NCBI GenBank assembly: GCA_035601835.1
Contig: DATNNM010000012.1
Span: 202,501-237,023, forward strand
DNA from: Candidatus Tumulicola sp.
GTDB lineage: Bacteria; Vulcanimicrobiota; Vulcanimicrobiia; Eremiobacterales; Eremiobacteraceae
Direction: 5' to 3'
DNA length: 34,523 bases
Below are positions 1 to 8,946 of the stretch, piece after piece; positions within the stretch are counted from its first letter, which is position 1; each line of letters starts with the position of its first letter. The notes beneath the pieces were generated by a model, which was given only the letters and a program-made list of their open reading frames with translations, had not been told where the DNA came from and made no database searches. The translations under genes were made by a program, and so were the position numbers.

Positions 1-520
1 CCATCAAACTCCGAATACCACGGTGAACATCCCGGGAGTCAGACAGTGGGGGATAAGCTCCATTGTCGAAAGACAAACAGGTCAGATCGTCAGCTAAGGT
101 CCCCAAGTATAGCTAAGTGGTAAAGGAAGTAGGACCGCATAAACAACCAGGAGGTTGGCTTAGAGGCAGCCATCCTTGAAAGAGTGCGTAACAGCTCACT
201 GGTCGAGTGGTTCTGCGCCGAAAATGTAACGGGGCTCAAGCTATACACCGAAGCTACGGACTGGATGGCGGTTCGCCGCCATTCTTTGGTAGGGGAGCGT
301 TCTGTTGTAGGCCGAAGCGCGACCGTGAGGACGCGTGGACGAAACAGAAGTGCGAATGCCGGAATTAGTAGCGTAAAGTGGGGTGAGAAACCCCACCGCC
401 GTAAGTCTAAGGTTTCCTGGGCACTGTTTATCATCTCAGGGTTAGTCGGGACCTAAGCCGAGGCTGAGAAGCGTAGGCGATGGATAAGCCGTTAATATCC
501 GGCTACTACCGACCCCGTTT

Positions 521-581
521 GATCTCTTTCTTAACGATTTCCACGCGCCTCGTGCGCGCGGATGTCGTTAAGCGAGAGATC
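521..581 (+). other. Enlarged hairpin in 23S rRNA (domain III)
   Basis: GATCTCT (521-527) pairs with AGAGATC (575-581), CTTAACGA (530-537) with TCGTTAAG (565-572), and CGCGC (544-548) with GCGCG. This gives a hairpin of about 60 nt where E. coli has a much shorter one. It may be a stable rRNA expansion or an intervening sequence that is cut out after transcription; the sequence does not decide which. Confidence 0.6.
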
Positions 582-1109
582 GTGAAGCGAAGGCGTGACG
601 CAGGAAGTTAGTCCATCATCCTATCGGACGGATGTTCAAGCAAGTAGGGTGGATCGCAGGTAAATCCGCGGTCTGGCGCAAGCCAAAGCCCGAGATGCGA
701 ATACGAGCCAACGCAAGGCGGCGAAGTGGACGATACTCAACTGTCAAGAAAAGCGTCTAGCAAGGGTCTTCGGTACCCGTACCGCAAGCCGACACTGGTA
801 GACTGGCAGAGAATGCCAAGGCGACGAGAGAATCCCTGTTAAGGAACTCGGCAAATTAACCCCGTAACTTCGGGAAAAGGGGTGCTTTAGTAGCGTACAC
901 GCATTTACTGTTGTGGCGCGAAAGAGTCGCAGTAGCAAGGCCCGAGCGACTGTTTAACAAAAACACAGGTCTCTGCGAACGCGAAAGCGGACGTATAGGG
1001 GCTGACGCCTGCCCGGTGCTGGAAGGTTAAGAGGAGAGGTTAGCCGCAAGGCAAAGCTTTGAATCGAAGCCCCAGTAAACGGCTGCCGTAACTATAACGG
1101 TACTAAGGT

Positions 1110-1429
1110 GATATCGATTGCCCACCACGATCGTAAGATCGTGCGTGAATCTGGCTATATGCTGGAACATCCGAGAATCCGACGATACGCGACGTCGAGT
1201 CGCGTGACAACTCGATCGGTGCGGACAATCAGCAGGGAAGATCGCGCTTGCGCGATCCCCTCAGAGACTACATGCCGGACTCCTGAAATCACTACGTTAT
1301 CTAACGTAGTGCCGGGGCTTTAGCCCCGGTCAGGATGATGATATAGTCCGAGCCTCGCAGCGATGCGAGGAGGCTTGCAGAAATGCCAAGCCCGCTGGCG
1401 TTCTAAAGAACACCGGCGTAACAAAACTG
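1110..1429 (+). ncRNA. Group I intron 1 in 23S rRNA, insertion after U1931 (E. coli numbering)
   Basis: The 320-nt insertion separates AAGGT from AGCGAAATTCC. The 5' exon ends in U1109, which can form the usual U.G wobble with GCC at 1120-1122 (P1), and the intron ends in G1429. P7 is perfect: GACTA 1266-1270 with TAGTC 1344-1348, the latter inside the typical GATATAGTC. P3 can form between CGGTG and TGCCG (about 1273-1277). P3' follows P7 almost directly, without P7.1/P7.2, so the subgroup differs from introns 2 and 3. P8 is CCTGA 1282-1286 with TCAGG 1330-1334, and its loop holds a REP palindrome. There is no homing endonuclease ORF. The same 23S site is known to host introns in Thermotoga. 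Confidence 0.9.
1290..1329 (+). repeat. REP palindrome (GTAGTG family) inside the P8 loop of group I intron 1
   Basis: GTAGTG at 1306-1311 is followed by CCGGGGC-TTTA-GCCCCGG (1312-1329), the same element found at 17076, 17118, 17231, 21829 and 24139. In front of it the sequence CACTACGTTA-TC-TAACGTAGTG (1290-1311) is a second perfect 10-bp inverted repeat, made of an inverted copy of the GTAGTG head. Intron 3 has the same P8 stem with only a 7-nt loop, so this block of roughly 40 nt looks like an insertion into a tolerant peripheral loop. Confidence 0.85.
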
Positions 1430-1476
<47 letters not shown>

Positions 1477-1727
1477 CGACTTGGGCACTGTCTCAATGGG
1501 GAGCTCGGCGAAGTTGCAATACGGGTGAAGATGCCCGTTACCCGCAGCAGGACGGAAAGACCCCGTGGAGCTTTACTGTACCCTGATCTTGATTTTTGAA
1601 ATTTGCTGCGCAGGATAGGTGGGAGGCTTCGAAGCCGGATCTTCGGGTTCGGTGGAGCCACCCTTGAGATACCACTCTGCGAATTTCGGAGATCTAACAA
1701 GCGGCCGTTATCCGGCCGGTGGACATG

Positions 1728-1762
<35 letters not shown>

Positions 1763-1923
1763 CAAAGAGTAACGGAGGCGCCCAAAGGTCAACTCAGGTT
1801 GGTCGGAAATCAACCGTAAGAGTGCATAGGCAGAAGTTGGCTTAACTGCGAGACGTACATGTCGAGCAGGGACGAAAGTCGGGCTAAGTGATCCGGTGGT
1901 TTTGTATGGAAGAGCCATCGCTT

Positions 1924-2213
<290 letters not shown>

Positions 2214-2214
2214 C

Positions 2215-2249
<35 letters not shown>

Positions 2250-2333
2250 ATCGTCGCATCCTGGGGCTGTAGTAGGTCCCAAGGGTTTGGCTGTTCGCCA
2301 ATTAAAGCGGTACGCGATCTGGGTTCAGAACGT

Positions 2334-2606
2334 AGAATACACTGCGTCTCCTCCGAGCAATTGGAGGATGTACATCGGCTATATCGGTGAAACCCGACGC
2401 TGGCTCCGAACGCCGGCAGGGCAATACCGAGGGAAGTCGGGCGCGACAGCGCCTTGACCCCGTAACGACTGAGAGCGCAAGCTCGAGATGGCTGGTCACT
2501 GTCGCACAAACGCGACAAATTTACGACCGCCATAACACGCCGACTCCTGATCACAAGTCAGGATGAAGATATAGTCTATGCCACTGGTAACAGTGGAAAT
2601 AACATG
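2334..2606 (+). ncRNA. Group I intron 3 in 23S rRNA, insertion after U2593
   Basis: The 273-nt insertion lies between AGAACGT (exon ends U2333) and CGTGAGACAG, the classic L2593 site (target of I-CreI in chloroplast 23S). P1: exon ACGT 2330-2333 with GCGT 2344-2347, U.G at the splice site. It ends in G2606. P3: TCGGTG 2384-2389 with CGCCGA 2538-2543. P7: GACT 2467-2470 with AGTC 2573-2576 (in GATATAGTC). P8: CCTGA 2546-2550 with TCAGG 2558-2562. P7.1/P7.2-like stems (GAGC/GCTC, GTCGC/GCGAC, ATGGC/GCCAT) mark it as the same IA-like type as intron 2. No endonuclease ORF is present. Confidence 0.9.
2426..2491 (+). repeat. 66-nt core shared by introns 2 and 3 (copy 2)
   Basis: Second copy of the block at 2049-2114, with no mismatch. 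It indicates recent common origin of the two introns although they occupy different 23S sites. Confidence 0.9.
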
Positions 2607-3029
2607 CGTGAGACAGTTCGGTCCCTATCCGCTGTGGGCGTTACAGACTTGAGGAGCGCTGACCCTAGTACGAGAGGACCGGGTTGGACGGACCGCTAGT
2701 GAACCGGTTGTCACGCCAGTGGCAGAGCCGGGTAGCCACGTCCGGATCTGATAAACGCTGAAAGCATCTAAGCGTGAAGCAGACTCCAAGATAAGGTCTG
2801 GAACCGCAAGGTGAAGACCCCTGGTAGTCCACCAGGTTGATAGGCCGGAGGTAGAAGCACCGCAAGGTGTGCAGCTGACCGGTACTAATAGGTCGGAAAG
2901 TTACTCGCTCTGAAATCATACTTCGAGCAAGCTGGTACAAAGCTCATCATTCGTCGACGACATATCGCTATGCAGTTTTCAGGGAGCAGTGGCACGCGGA
3001 CGTCCGCGCCCGCCGCTCGCCTCAAAGTT

Positions 3030-3146
3030 TCCGGTGCTTATAGTGGTGGGGCAACACCCGTTCCCATTCCGAACACGGCAGTTAAGCCCACTAACGCCGA
3101 TGGTACTGAGACCGCAGGGTCTAAGGGAGAGTAGGTAGGCGCCGGA
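3030..3146 (+). rRNA. rrf: 5S rRNA
   Basis: A 117-nt gene beginning TCCGGTGC and ending GGCGCCGGA; the ends pair as helix I. It contains the conserved CCGAACACGGCAGTTAAG segment. It follows 23S by about 120 nt, and the spacer holds no tRNA gene. Confidence 0.95.
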
Positions 3147-3155
3147 TTATCGAAC

Positions 3156-3192
3156 GAGCCGGCCGCGAGCGATCGCGGTCGGCTCTTTATTT
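3156..3192 (+). terminator. Intrinsic terminator of the rRNA operon
   Basis: GAGCCGGCCGCGA (3156-3168) pairs with TCGCGGTCGGCTC (3173-3185) over 13 bp with one G.T, capped by a GCGA tetraloop and followed by TTTATTTT. Confidence 0.92.
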
Positions 3193-3203
3193 TCCCCACG
3201 TCC

Positions 3204-3752
3204 TTACGGCTTGGGTTTTGGCAATTTGAAGATCGAATCGACCAGAACCGAAAATCCAGGGAGCGCCGCATGCGTGAAGGTCTCGTCGCGCGTGTAGCGC
3301 TGCGTCCCTTCGCTGTCGTGCGCGGCAAATGTGCGCTCGACCGGGTCGACGTACAGAACCAACTTCGCGCCGGCGGCGAGATACACGCGTATCTTTTCCT
3401 CAATGTCGTGGGAACGGTCGCCAGGCGAGATGATCTCGAACGCCGCATCCGGTGCCATATATGGGATCTGCGCCGCATCTTCTTGGTCGTAACCCAACCG
3501 TGCATAGGAAAGAAACGAGACGTCCGGCACGAGGGGTCGTGTCGCCTCGTGTGGAGGCGTTACCCGGAATTCCCACTCCGTCCCGACGCGCCCAGCACCG
3601 GTAGCGTCGGCCCAAGCGCCCACGGCGGCTGCCAGCCTAAGTTGAGCCCGCGCATGACGCTCCTGTGGGCTCACCTTTTGAAGCGCGCGACCATTGACCC
3701 ACTCCGTGGCGGGTTTGGTGATCGGAACCGTGATCTCGCGAGTTGTCGACAT
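3204..3752 (-). CDS. Uma2 family endonuclease (DUF820)
   Basis: The 182-residue protein belongs to the Uma2/DUF820 family of PD-(D/E)XK-fold proteins, putative nucleases of unknown target. The family core is visible: a conserved Asp in VPDVSF, then AFEIISPGDRSHDIEEKI carrying the Glu and Lys of the fold, and the YLAAGAKLVLYVDP segment. ATG 3752 is preferred to an upstream in-frame ATG at 3830 because GGAAGG lies about 10 nt before it and family homology begins just after. The gene ends close behind the rRNA terminator on the opposite strand. It is divergent from the methyltransferase. Family membership is confident; the biological role is not known. Confidence 0.85.
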   Translation of the reverse strand: MSTTREITVPITKPATEWVNGRALQKVSPQERHARAQLRLAAAVGAWADATGAGRVGTEWEFRVTPPHEATRPLVPDVSFLSYARLGYDQEDAAQIPYMAPDAAFEIISPGDRSHDIEEKIRVYLAAGAKLVLYVDPVERTFAAHDSEGTQRYTRDETFTHAALPGFSVLVDSIFKLPKPKP

Positions 3753-3862
3753 ACAACGCCTTCCACGTTGGATTATATCACGGGAACTATGCCGAGCGTA
3801 AAGGGGGCAAGGTGGCGAAGCTGCGTGCATGTAAGCCGCGTTGAGGAAACCCTGCGTTAGAA

Positions 3863-4606
3863 ATGAACCCAGAGCAACCCCGCCTGTACACCGAATTCGC
3901 CGATTGGTTTCACTTGCTCACGGCGCCTGAAGACTACGCGACGGAGGCTGATTTCTACATCAAACACTTCGCCGCCGCGATCGGGCAGGAGCCGCGCACG
4001 CTGCTCGAGCTAGGCGCGGGCGGCGGGAACAACGCATCGCACTACAAGCGGCACGTCAAGGCCACGCTCACGGATCTCTCCCCGGCGATGCTCGCCCTCA
4101 GCGCGCGCCTCAATCCCGAATGCGAACATATCCAGGGCGACATGCGAACGATCCGTCTCGGCCAAACCTTCGACGCCGTCCTTGTGCACGACGCCGTATG
4201 CTACCTCACCACCCTGGACGACTTGCACAAAGCATTCGCCACCGCGTTCATCCACAGCCGGCCCGGCGGCGCAGCCATCTTCGCACCCGACCACATCCGC
4301 GAAACGTTCACCGCGACGACGGATCACGGAGGTCACGACGGCGCCGATCGGGGCATCCGCTATCTCGAATGGACCACAGACCCTGATCAGTCTGACTCGA
4401 CCTATACATCCGAGTTCGCGTATCTGCTGCACGAGCTTGGGAAACCGTCACGAGTCGAGCTCGACACTCACATATGCGGCCTGTTCAGTGCGACCGACTG
4501 GCTTCGTGGTCTGCAAGCCGCCGGCTTCCGACCGGTCACCCAAATGGCCGGCCCCGAGGACCCCACAGGCAACTACACGATCTTCGTTGCCGCTCGACCT
4601 CGCTGA
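3863..4606 (+). CDS. Class I SAM-dependent methyltransferase
   Basis: The 247-residue protein has the glycine-rich SAM-binding motif I, LLELGAGGGNNA (about residues 47-58), an acidic residue at the end of strand 2 (TDLSPAMLALSAR), GDMRTIRL, and a motif IV-like stretch FDAVLVHDAVCYL. The Rossmann methyltransferase fold is therefore confident, but the substrate cannot be told. It ends 7 nt from the convergent regulator gene. The ribosome site is weak (GAGGA about 15 nt upstream). Confidence 0.85.
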   Translation: MNPEQPRLYTEFADWFHLLTAPEDYATEADFYIKHFAAAIGQEPRTLLELGAGGGNNASHYKRHVKATLTDLSPAMLALSARLNPECEHIQGDMRTIRLGQTFDAVLVHDAVCYLTTLDDLHKAFATAFIHSRPGGAAIFAPDHIRETFTATTDHGGHDGADRGIRYLEWTTDPDQSDSTYTSEFAYLLHELGKPSRVELDTHICGLFSATDWLRGLQAAGFRPVTQMAGPEDPTGNYTIFVAARPR

Positions 4607-4613
4607 ACGGCTA

Positions 4614-5255
4614 TCAGATGCCGGCCGATTGCCGGGCAGAGACCTTCGCCTTCGAAGCAAGGCTGTATTCGCAGGTCTGATCGCCCAGACAAATGCAACC
4701 AGTGCGTCGCAGCGGTGTGCCGACCAATGCTTGGATCCAGCGCTTGACCATGTCCGGGGCTTCATGATGCGCGGTGCAAACCCGCGCAATCGGACAATGA
4801 TGATTGCGCAGCACGTACGACCTGCCGGTTTGCTCGAGCGAGGGCATGAAGCCGCGCGCCGCCAGGATCTTCGTGGCCCTCTCCAAGCGGGCGGGCCCAC
4901 GCAGGAGCTGGACAGCCGATTTATCCCGAGCGATCCAGCGGTCGCCGACCCCGCGCAAAACTCGATCGAGCTGCGCCTTGCCGGCGCGGGCCAACTCATC
5001 GAGCACGTCGACCGCCAAAGTCTCGTACTCCTGATGGAACGCGCGGTCGGCTTGCGGCGTGAGACCGTAGATGACGCTGGGCCGTCGTTTCCCGGGTCGC
5101 AGGCCGATCTGCGTGGCAAGCCCATCGGCGAGCAGCCGTGCTAGCTGGTGTGCAGAAGCCGTCCGAGTGAGCCGGAGCTGACGGGCCAACTCATTGACCG
5201 TAAGCCCGCCTCGGATACGCAACGCATCCAACGCAAGCCGGCGTCTATCGTGCAT
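4614..5255 (-). CDS. ArsR/SufR-like winged-helix regulator with C-terminal cysteine cluster
   Basis: The 213-residue protein starts with a winged helix-turn-helix (GLTVNELARQLRLTRTASAHQLARLLADGL, residues about 17-46, then a basic wing RPGKRRPSVIYGLT). The C-terminal half carries cysteines in NHHCPIARVC and GCICLGDQTC, the layout of the COG2345/SufR family, in which such cysteines bind an iron-sulfur cluster. A redox or Fe-S sensing repressor is inferred. It is divergent from the di-haem cytochrome c gene over a 160-nt AT-rich spacer, so it may control that gene. No clear Shine-Dalgarno is seen before ATG 5255. Confidence 0.8.
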   Translation of the reverse strand: MHDRRRLALDALRIRGGLTVNELARQLRLTRTASAHQLARLLADGLATQIGLRPGKRRPSVIYGLTPQADRAFHQEYETLAVDVLDELARAGKAQLDRVLRGVGDRWIARDKSAVQLLRGPARLERATKILAARGFMPSLEQTGRSYVLRNHHCPIARVCTAHHEAPDMVKRWIQALVGTPLRRTGCICLGDQTCEYSLASKAKVSARQSAGI

Positions 5256-5318
5256 GCGTTCGCAATGTTAGACGGCGCAGGGGGCGCTCCTTGATTAGGT
5301 CTGACGGTTAAAACCCTG

Positions 5319-5347
5319 TTTACAAAATACCCAAATAATAGTATAAA
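5319..5347 (+). promoter_or_regulatory. Candidate sigma70 promoter for the cytochrome c operon
   Basis: TTTACA (5319-5324) and TATAAA (5342-5347) are separated by 17 bp in a markedly AT-rich stretch. The leader to ATG 5420 would be about 65 nt and includes the ribosome site GGAGG. Confidence 0.55.
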
Positions 5348-5419
5348 TAACACAATAATAGGCATAATTCAAACAAGGGCAACAGGGCGCATTCAGGCTA
5401 GCTTTTTCTGGAGGGCAGG

Positions 5420-6811
5420 ATGAGCAGGCGAATCGTTTCACTCGCGGCGGTCGGGATAGTCGCCGCACTGATCGCGCTGGCGGTCACGTTGCAATCTCAG
5501 CCGACGCCGATCGCACGCGCTGAAGATAACGCCGCGTTGCCACAAGAACAGATAATCGATCAGAACGCCACCGCGATGGTCGGGCAGGGGCGGCAGACCT
5601 TCCGCTACTCCACCTTTGGAGACGAATCGTTTTGGGGCGATGCCCTAAAACTTCACGAGGCCATTGAAGGCGCCGCACTCGGCGGCGTTGGCCGAGGGGT
5701 CGATCCGAAAACCGCACTCTCCGTCGGTCTCAAAGTCGACATGGATCGCCTCCCCGCGCCGCTCGTCGAGCAGGTCAAAGCGGGCAAAGTCGACCTCGGC
5801 TCTCCGGCGACGACATTGGCCCTCCTGAAACTGGACGCCGTGGTGGGAGTCAAAGGTTTTTTCTACGACGATGCGAGCGACCCGAACGCAAGCCCGCAAG
5901 CCGCCGCGGTCAGCCACAAAGGCCTGCGTTCCATCGGCATCACGTGCGCACTGTGCCACTCGACGGTCGACAACGCGTTTGCGCCCGGCATCGGACACCG
6001 GCTTGATGGATGGCCCAACCGCGATCTGAACGTCGGCGCCATCGTCGCGCTCGCCCCGGATCTCTCCAGCGTGACAAAGCTCTTGGGCGTCGACAAGCCG
6101 ACGCTGCTGAAAGTACTGCACAGTTGGGGCCCCGGCAGGTTCGACGCCGAAGTTTTCGTGGACGGCAAAGCGTTCAGGCCCGACGGTAAAACAGCAGCGG
6201 TCCTCATCCCCGCCGCCTTCGGACTCGCGGGCGTCAACTTAGGCACGTACGAGGGTTGGGGATCGACGACCGAGTGGAACGCATTCGTGGCGAACCTGGA
6301 AATGCATGGCAAAGGCACGTTCGTCGACCCTAGACTGAAGAACGCCGCGCAATTTCCGGTAGCGGTCAAGAACCACGAATTCGACGTGCGACAAAAGCCC
6401 GACCTTATCACATCGCAACTCGCCGCCCTGCATTTCTATCAGCTTGCCATCCCCGCTCCACTGCCGCCCGCGGGCTCGTACGACGCGGCGGCGGCTGCCC
6501 GCGGACGCCAAGTCTTCGCCATGGCGCGATGCGAGACGTGCCATGCACCGCCGCTCTACACCGAACCTGGCTACAATCTGCATACGCCGGCGGAAATCGG
6601 TATCGACGACTTTCAAGCCAATCGTGCTCCCACCCACGGCTATCGGACCACGCCACTGCGCGGCCTGTTCGCGCGGGAGAAGGGCGGCTTCTATCACGAC
6701 GGAAGATTCGCAGACCTCGGCGCGGTCGTCGATCACTACAACACGTTCTTCAAACTTCGCCTGACGGCGCATGAGAAGAGCGACCTCGTCGAATACCTCA
6801 AGTCCCTATAG
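5420..6811 (+). CDS. Exported di-haem cytochrome c (cytochrome c peroxidase/MauG-like)
   Basis: The 463-residue protein has an N-terminal signal or anchor (hydrophobic residues 5-25) and two c-type haem motifs, CALCH (C176, C179, H180) and CETCH (C371, C374, H375). The distance between them and the C-terminal segment GGFYHDGRFADLGAVVDHYN resemble the bacterial di-haem peroxidase family, which passes electrons from the periplasm to peroxide or another acceptor. The first haem domain is longer than in typical CcpA, so another oxidative role is possible. ATG 5420 has GGAGG about 6 nt upstream. The CDGSH gene follows after 20 nt, probably in one transcript. Confidence 0.82.
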   Translation: MSRRIVSLAAVGIVAALIALAVTLQSQPTPIARAEDNAALPQEQIIDQNATAMVGQGRQTFRYSTFGDESFWGDALKLHEAIEGAALGGVGRGVDPKTALSVGLKVDMDRLPAPLVEQVKAGKVDLGSPATTLALLKLDAVVGVKGFFYDDASDPNASPQAAAVSHKGLRSIGITCALCHSTVDNAFAPGIGHRLDGWPNRDLNVGAIVALAPDLSSVTKLLGVDKPTLLKVLHSWGPGRFDAEVFVDGKAFRPDGKTAAVLIPAAFGLAGVNLGTYEGWGSTTEWNAFVANLEMHGKGTFVDPRLKNAAQFPVAVKNHEFDVRQKPDLITSQLAALHFYQLAIPAPLPPAGSYDAAAAARGRQVFAMARCETCHAPPLYTEPGYNLHTPAEIGIDDFQANRAPTHGYRTTPLRGLFAREKGGFYHDGRFADLGAVVDHYNTFFKLRLTAHEKSDLVEYLKSL

Positions 6812-6831
6812 CACTCATCAGGAGAATCACA

Positions 6832-7071
6832 ATGGCAGACGTTAAGATCGTACCGACCCCAAATGGCCCGAACATGATCACCGGCGTCATCGGTCTGGCA
6901 TGGCCGAGTGGTCATGGGATTTCCAAGACGGGCGAGGCTGACAAGAGCGGCGCGATCTTATTGTGCCGCTGCGGTCACTCCAAGGACAAGCCGTTCTGCG
7001 ACGGCTCGCATAAGACCGTCGGTTTCAAGTCGATCGAGGGCGACGCAACCGCCCACAAATCACCTACGTAG
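6832..7071 (+). CDS. CDGSH-type iron-sulfur protein
   Basis: The 79-residue protein has the complete ligand set of a CDGSH [2Fe-2S] domain: C45, C47, C56 and H60 in LCRCGHSKDKPFCDGSH. Family members bind a redox-active, labile cluster. AGGAG precedes the ATG. It sits 20 nt behind the di-haem cytochrome, which suggests a linked redox role. The stop codon TAG is contributed by a REP head (GTAGCCACGG), so the repeat begins inside the gene's last codons. Confidence 0.92.
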   Translation: MADVKIVPTPNGPNMITGVIGLAWPSGHGISKTGEADKSGAILLCRCGHSKDKPFCDGSHKTVGFKSIEGDATAHKSPT

Positions 7072-7115
7072 CCACGGACCGCGCCTAAACGTAGCCACGG
7101 CCCTTTAGGTCCGTG
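7068..7115 (+). repeat. REP elements, GTAGCC family: half copy plus full copy
   Basis: A half element GTAGCCACGGACC (7068-7080), without a 3' arm, is followed by a full copy at 7091-7115: GTAGCC then CACGGCCC-TTTA-GGTCCGTG with one mismatched pair. The half copy supplies the stop codon of the CDGSH gene. Confidence 0.8.
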
Positions 7116-7232
7116 CATGCAATTATTGCTCTACCCCCGAAAGAAAAATGTCCGCCGACGAGACCCTCAAACGTCGAGGATTTAGAACTGCCTAAAACGG
7201 TTCAACCACCACCTATCCCAAGGAGAAGCAAC

Positions 7233-7568
7233 ATGAGCGAATTTCTATACCTGTACCGCGGCGGACAGCGGCCCAGCTCACCGGAGCAAGGCGAGAAGGA
7301 GATGCAGAAGTGGGTCGCCTGGCTCAAGGAGCTCGGCGCGAAAGGCCACATCAAGGATCAGGGTCAGCCGCTTGACTCCACCGGCAAGGTCGTCGCCGGC
7401 AAACAGAAGACGATCACGGACGGCCCCTACGCGGAGTCGAAGGACGTCGTCGGCGGCTACACGCTTGTCGAGGCCAAGGATCTCACACACGCCGCCGAAC
7501 TCTCCAAGGGCTGCCCGATCTTCGATTCCGGCGGCCTTGTGGAAGTCCGTCCAGTCATGCAGATGTAG
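7233..7568 (+). CDS. YCII/DGPF-domain protein, partner of ECF42 sigma factor
   Basis: The 111-residue protein has the YCII-fold signature of the DGPF family (ITDGPYAESKDVVGGYTLVEAK, here DGPY). ATG 7233 is chosen over the upstream in-frame ATG 7113 because AAGGAG lies 7 nt before it. Its stop codon overlaps the GTG start of the sigma factor by one base (TAGTG), so translation is coupled. DGPF proteins are the constant genomic partners of ECF42 sigma factors; their biochemical role is unknown. Confidence 0.9.
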   Translation: MSEFLYLYRGGQRPSSPEQGEKEMQKWVAWLKELGAKGHIKDQGQPLDSTGKVVAGKQKTITDGPYAESKDVVGGYTLVEAKDLTHAAELSKGCPIFDSGGLVEVRPVMQM

Positions 7569-8842
7569 TGGAACCAGACGAACATCTCTTCCGGCGCGAA
7601 GCGGGGCGCATGGTCGCCGCGCTTACGCGCATCTTCGGAATCCACAACCTCGCGCTGGCAGAAGACGTCGTGCAAGACGCCTTCTGTCGGGCGCTCGAGG
7701 TCTGGAGACTGCGCGGCATACCGGAAAACCCGTCCGCGTGGCTCATGGCCACTGCCAAGAACCGCGCGATCGACGTCCTCAGGCGCGAACGCACCGCGCG
7801 CACTTTTGCGCCGGAACTCGGGCGCCTGCTCGAGAGCGAATGGACCCTCGTCCCCACCGTCGCGGAATTCTTCGCAGCCCACTCGATCAAAGACGATCAG
7901 CTGCGCATGATGTTCTCATGCTGCCATCCTCGATTGCCGGAGCCCGCCCAAATCGCGCTTGTGCTCAACCTGTTGTGCGGCTTCAGCGTCGATGAGGTCG
8001 CCGGCGCATTCCTCAGCGGCCACGCCGCGGTCGAGAAGCGCATCACGCGGGCGAAAAAAGTGCTCGCAAGTTCGAAGCGGCTATTCGATCTCGCCGACCG
8101 CGACTTCGGAGCGCGCCTTTCGGCCGTGCAGCGCGCGCTCTATCTGCTTTTCAACGAAGGTTATCACGGCGCAAGCCCGGAGTCGGCGGTGCGCGCCGAG
8201 CTCTGTAGAGAAGCCATGCGGCTCACCGACCTACTCCTGGAAAATCCGCTGACGTCGACGCCGGCGACGCGCGCGCTCGCCGCGCTCATGTGCCTCCACG
8301 CAGCGCGCTTGCCGGCGCGCCTCGACGCGATGGGCAACCTGACCCCGCTCTTCGACCAGGACCGATCGCGCTGGGATGCGCAGCTCTTAGCCAAAGGGCA
8401 AGCGCTGCTCGATGACTCGGCCGTCGGCTCCGAGTTGAGCGAATATCATGTCGAGGCCGCGATCGCATGGGTTCACGCGAGCGCGCGGCGCGCCGAGGAT
8501 ACCAACTGGGAACGCATCGTGTCGCTGTACGACACCTTGATGACGATCCGTCCGTCTCCGGTCGTCGCGCTCAACCGCGCCATCGCGGTCGGCCAAGCAG
8601 AAGGTCCCGAGCGCGGGCTTGAAGAGATACGCGCCATCGCAAACCGCGAGCGTCTCGCCGCCTATCCATTCTATTCTGCGGCCCTCGGCGAGCTGGAACT
8701 CAGAAGCGGCCGGCGCGAAAAAGCGCGCGAGCACCTCAAAGCAGCGCTCGCGCTCGCGCGCAATCCCACGGAGCGGCGCTTTCTCGAGCAGCGCGTCGCC
8801 GCATGCACGATCGAATACATACCCGCGAACCGAATAATGTAG
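7568..8842 (+). CDS. ECF42-type RNA polymerase sigma factor with C-terminal TPR-like extension
   Basis: The 424-residue protein has ECF region 2 (LALAEDVVQDAFCRALEVW, then NPSAWLMATAKNRAIDVLRR) and region 4 (LNLLCGFSVDEVAGAFLSGHAAVEKRITRAKK). A helical extension of about 220 residues follows, with the hallmarks LLFNEGYHG, TPLFDQDRSRWD and SPVVALNRAIAV. This is the ECF42 architecture, in which the extension controls activity in place of an anti-sigma factor. It starts with GTG and is coupled to the DGPF gene. Its TAG stop lies in a REP copy. A second module of the same type is at 17.3-19.7 kb. Confidence 0.92.
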   Translation: MEPDEHLFRREAGRMVAALTRIFGIHNLALAEDVVQDAFCRALEVWRLRGIPENPSAWLMATAKNRAIDVLRRERTARTFAPELGRLLESEWTLVPTVAEFFAAHSIKDDQLRMMFSCCHPRLPEPAQIALVLNLLCGFSVDEVAGAFLSGHAAVEKRITRAKKVLASSKRLFDLADRDFGARLSAVQRALYLLFNEGYHGASPESAVRAELCREAMRLTDLLLENPLTSTPATRALAALMCLHAARLPARLDAMGNLTPLFDQDRSRWDAQLLAKGQALLDDSAVGSELSEYHVEAAIAWVHASARRAEDTNWERIVSLYDTLMTIRPSPVVALNRAIAVGQAEGPERGLEEIRAIANRERLAAYPFYSAALGELELRSGRREKAREHLKAALALARNPTERRFLEQRVAACTIEYIPANRIM

Positions 8843-8895
8843 TGTTCCGAGCGAGCTCAGCGAGCTCGCATGTAGCGTTCCGAGCGAAGCTCGGA
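8839..8895 (+). repeat. Two REP elements, GTAGCGTTCCGAGC family
   Basis: Copy 1 (8839-8868) is GTAGTGTT followed by CCGAGCGAGCTC/AGCGAGCTCG, a variant with altered arms. Copy 2 (8872-8895) is GTAGCGTT followed by CCGAGC-GAA-GCTCGG. The stop codon of the upstream sigma gene is the TAG of copy 1. Confidence 0.8.
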
Positions 8896-8946
8896 GTTCG
8901 TCGCCTGATCATCCGTGCTATAATCGTTTCCCACAATGAAAATTAG

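Noticed and set aside
7562-7572. ATGTAGTG at the DGPF-ECF42 junction resembling a REP head
   Set aside because: No palindrome follows; it is simply the stop and start codons.
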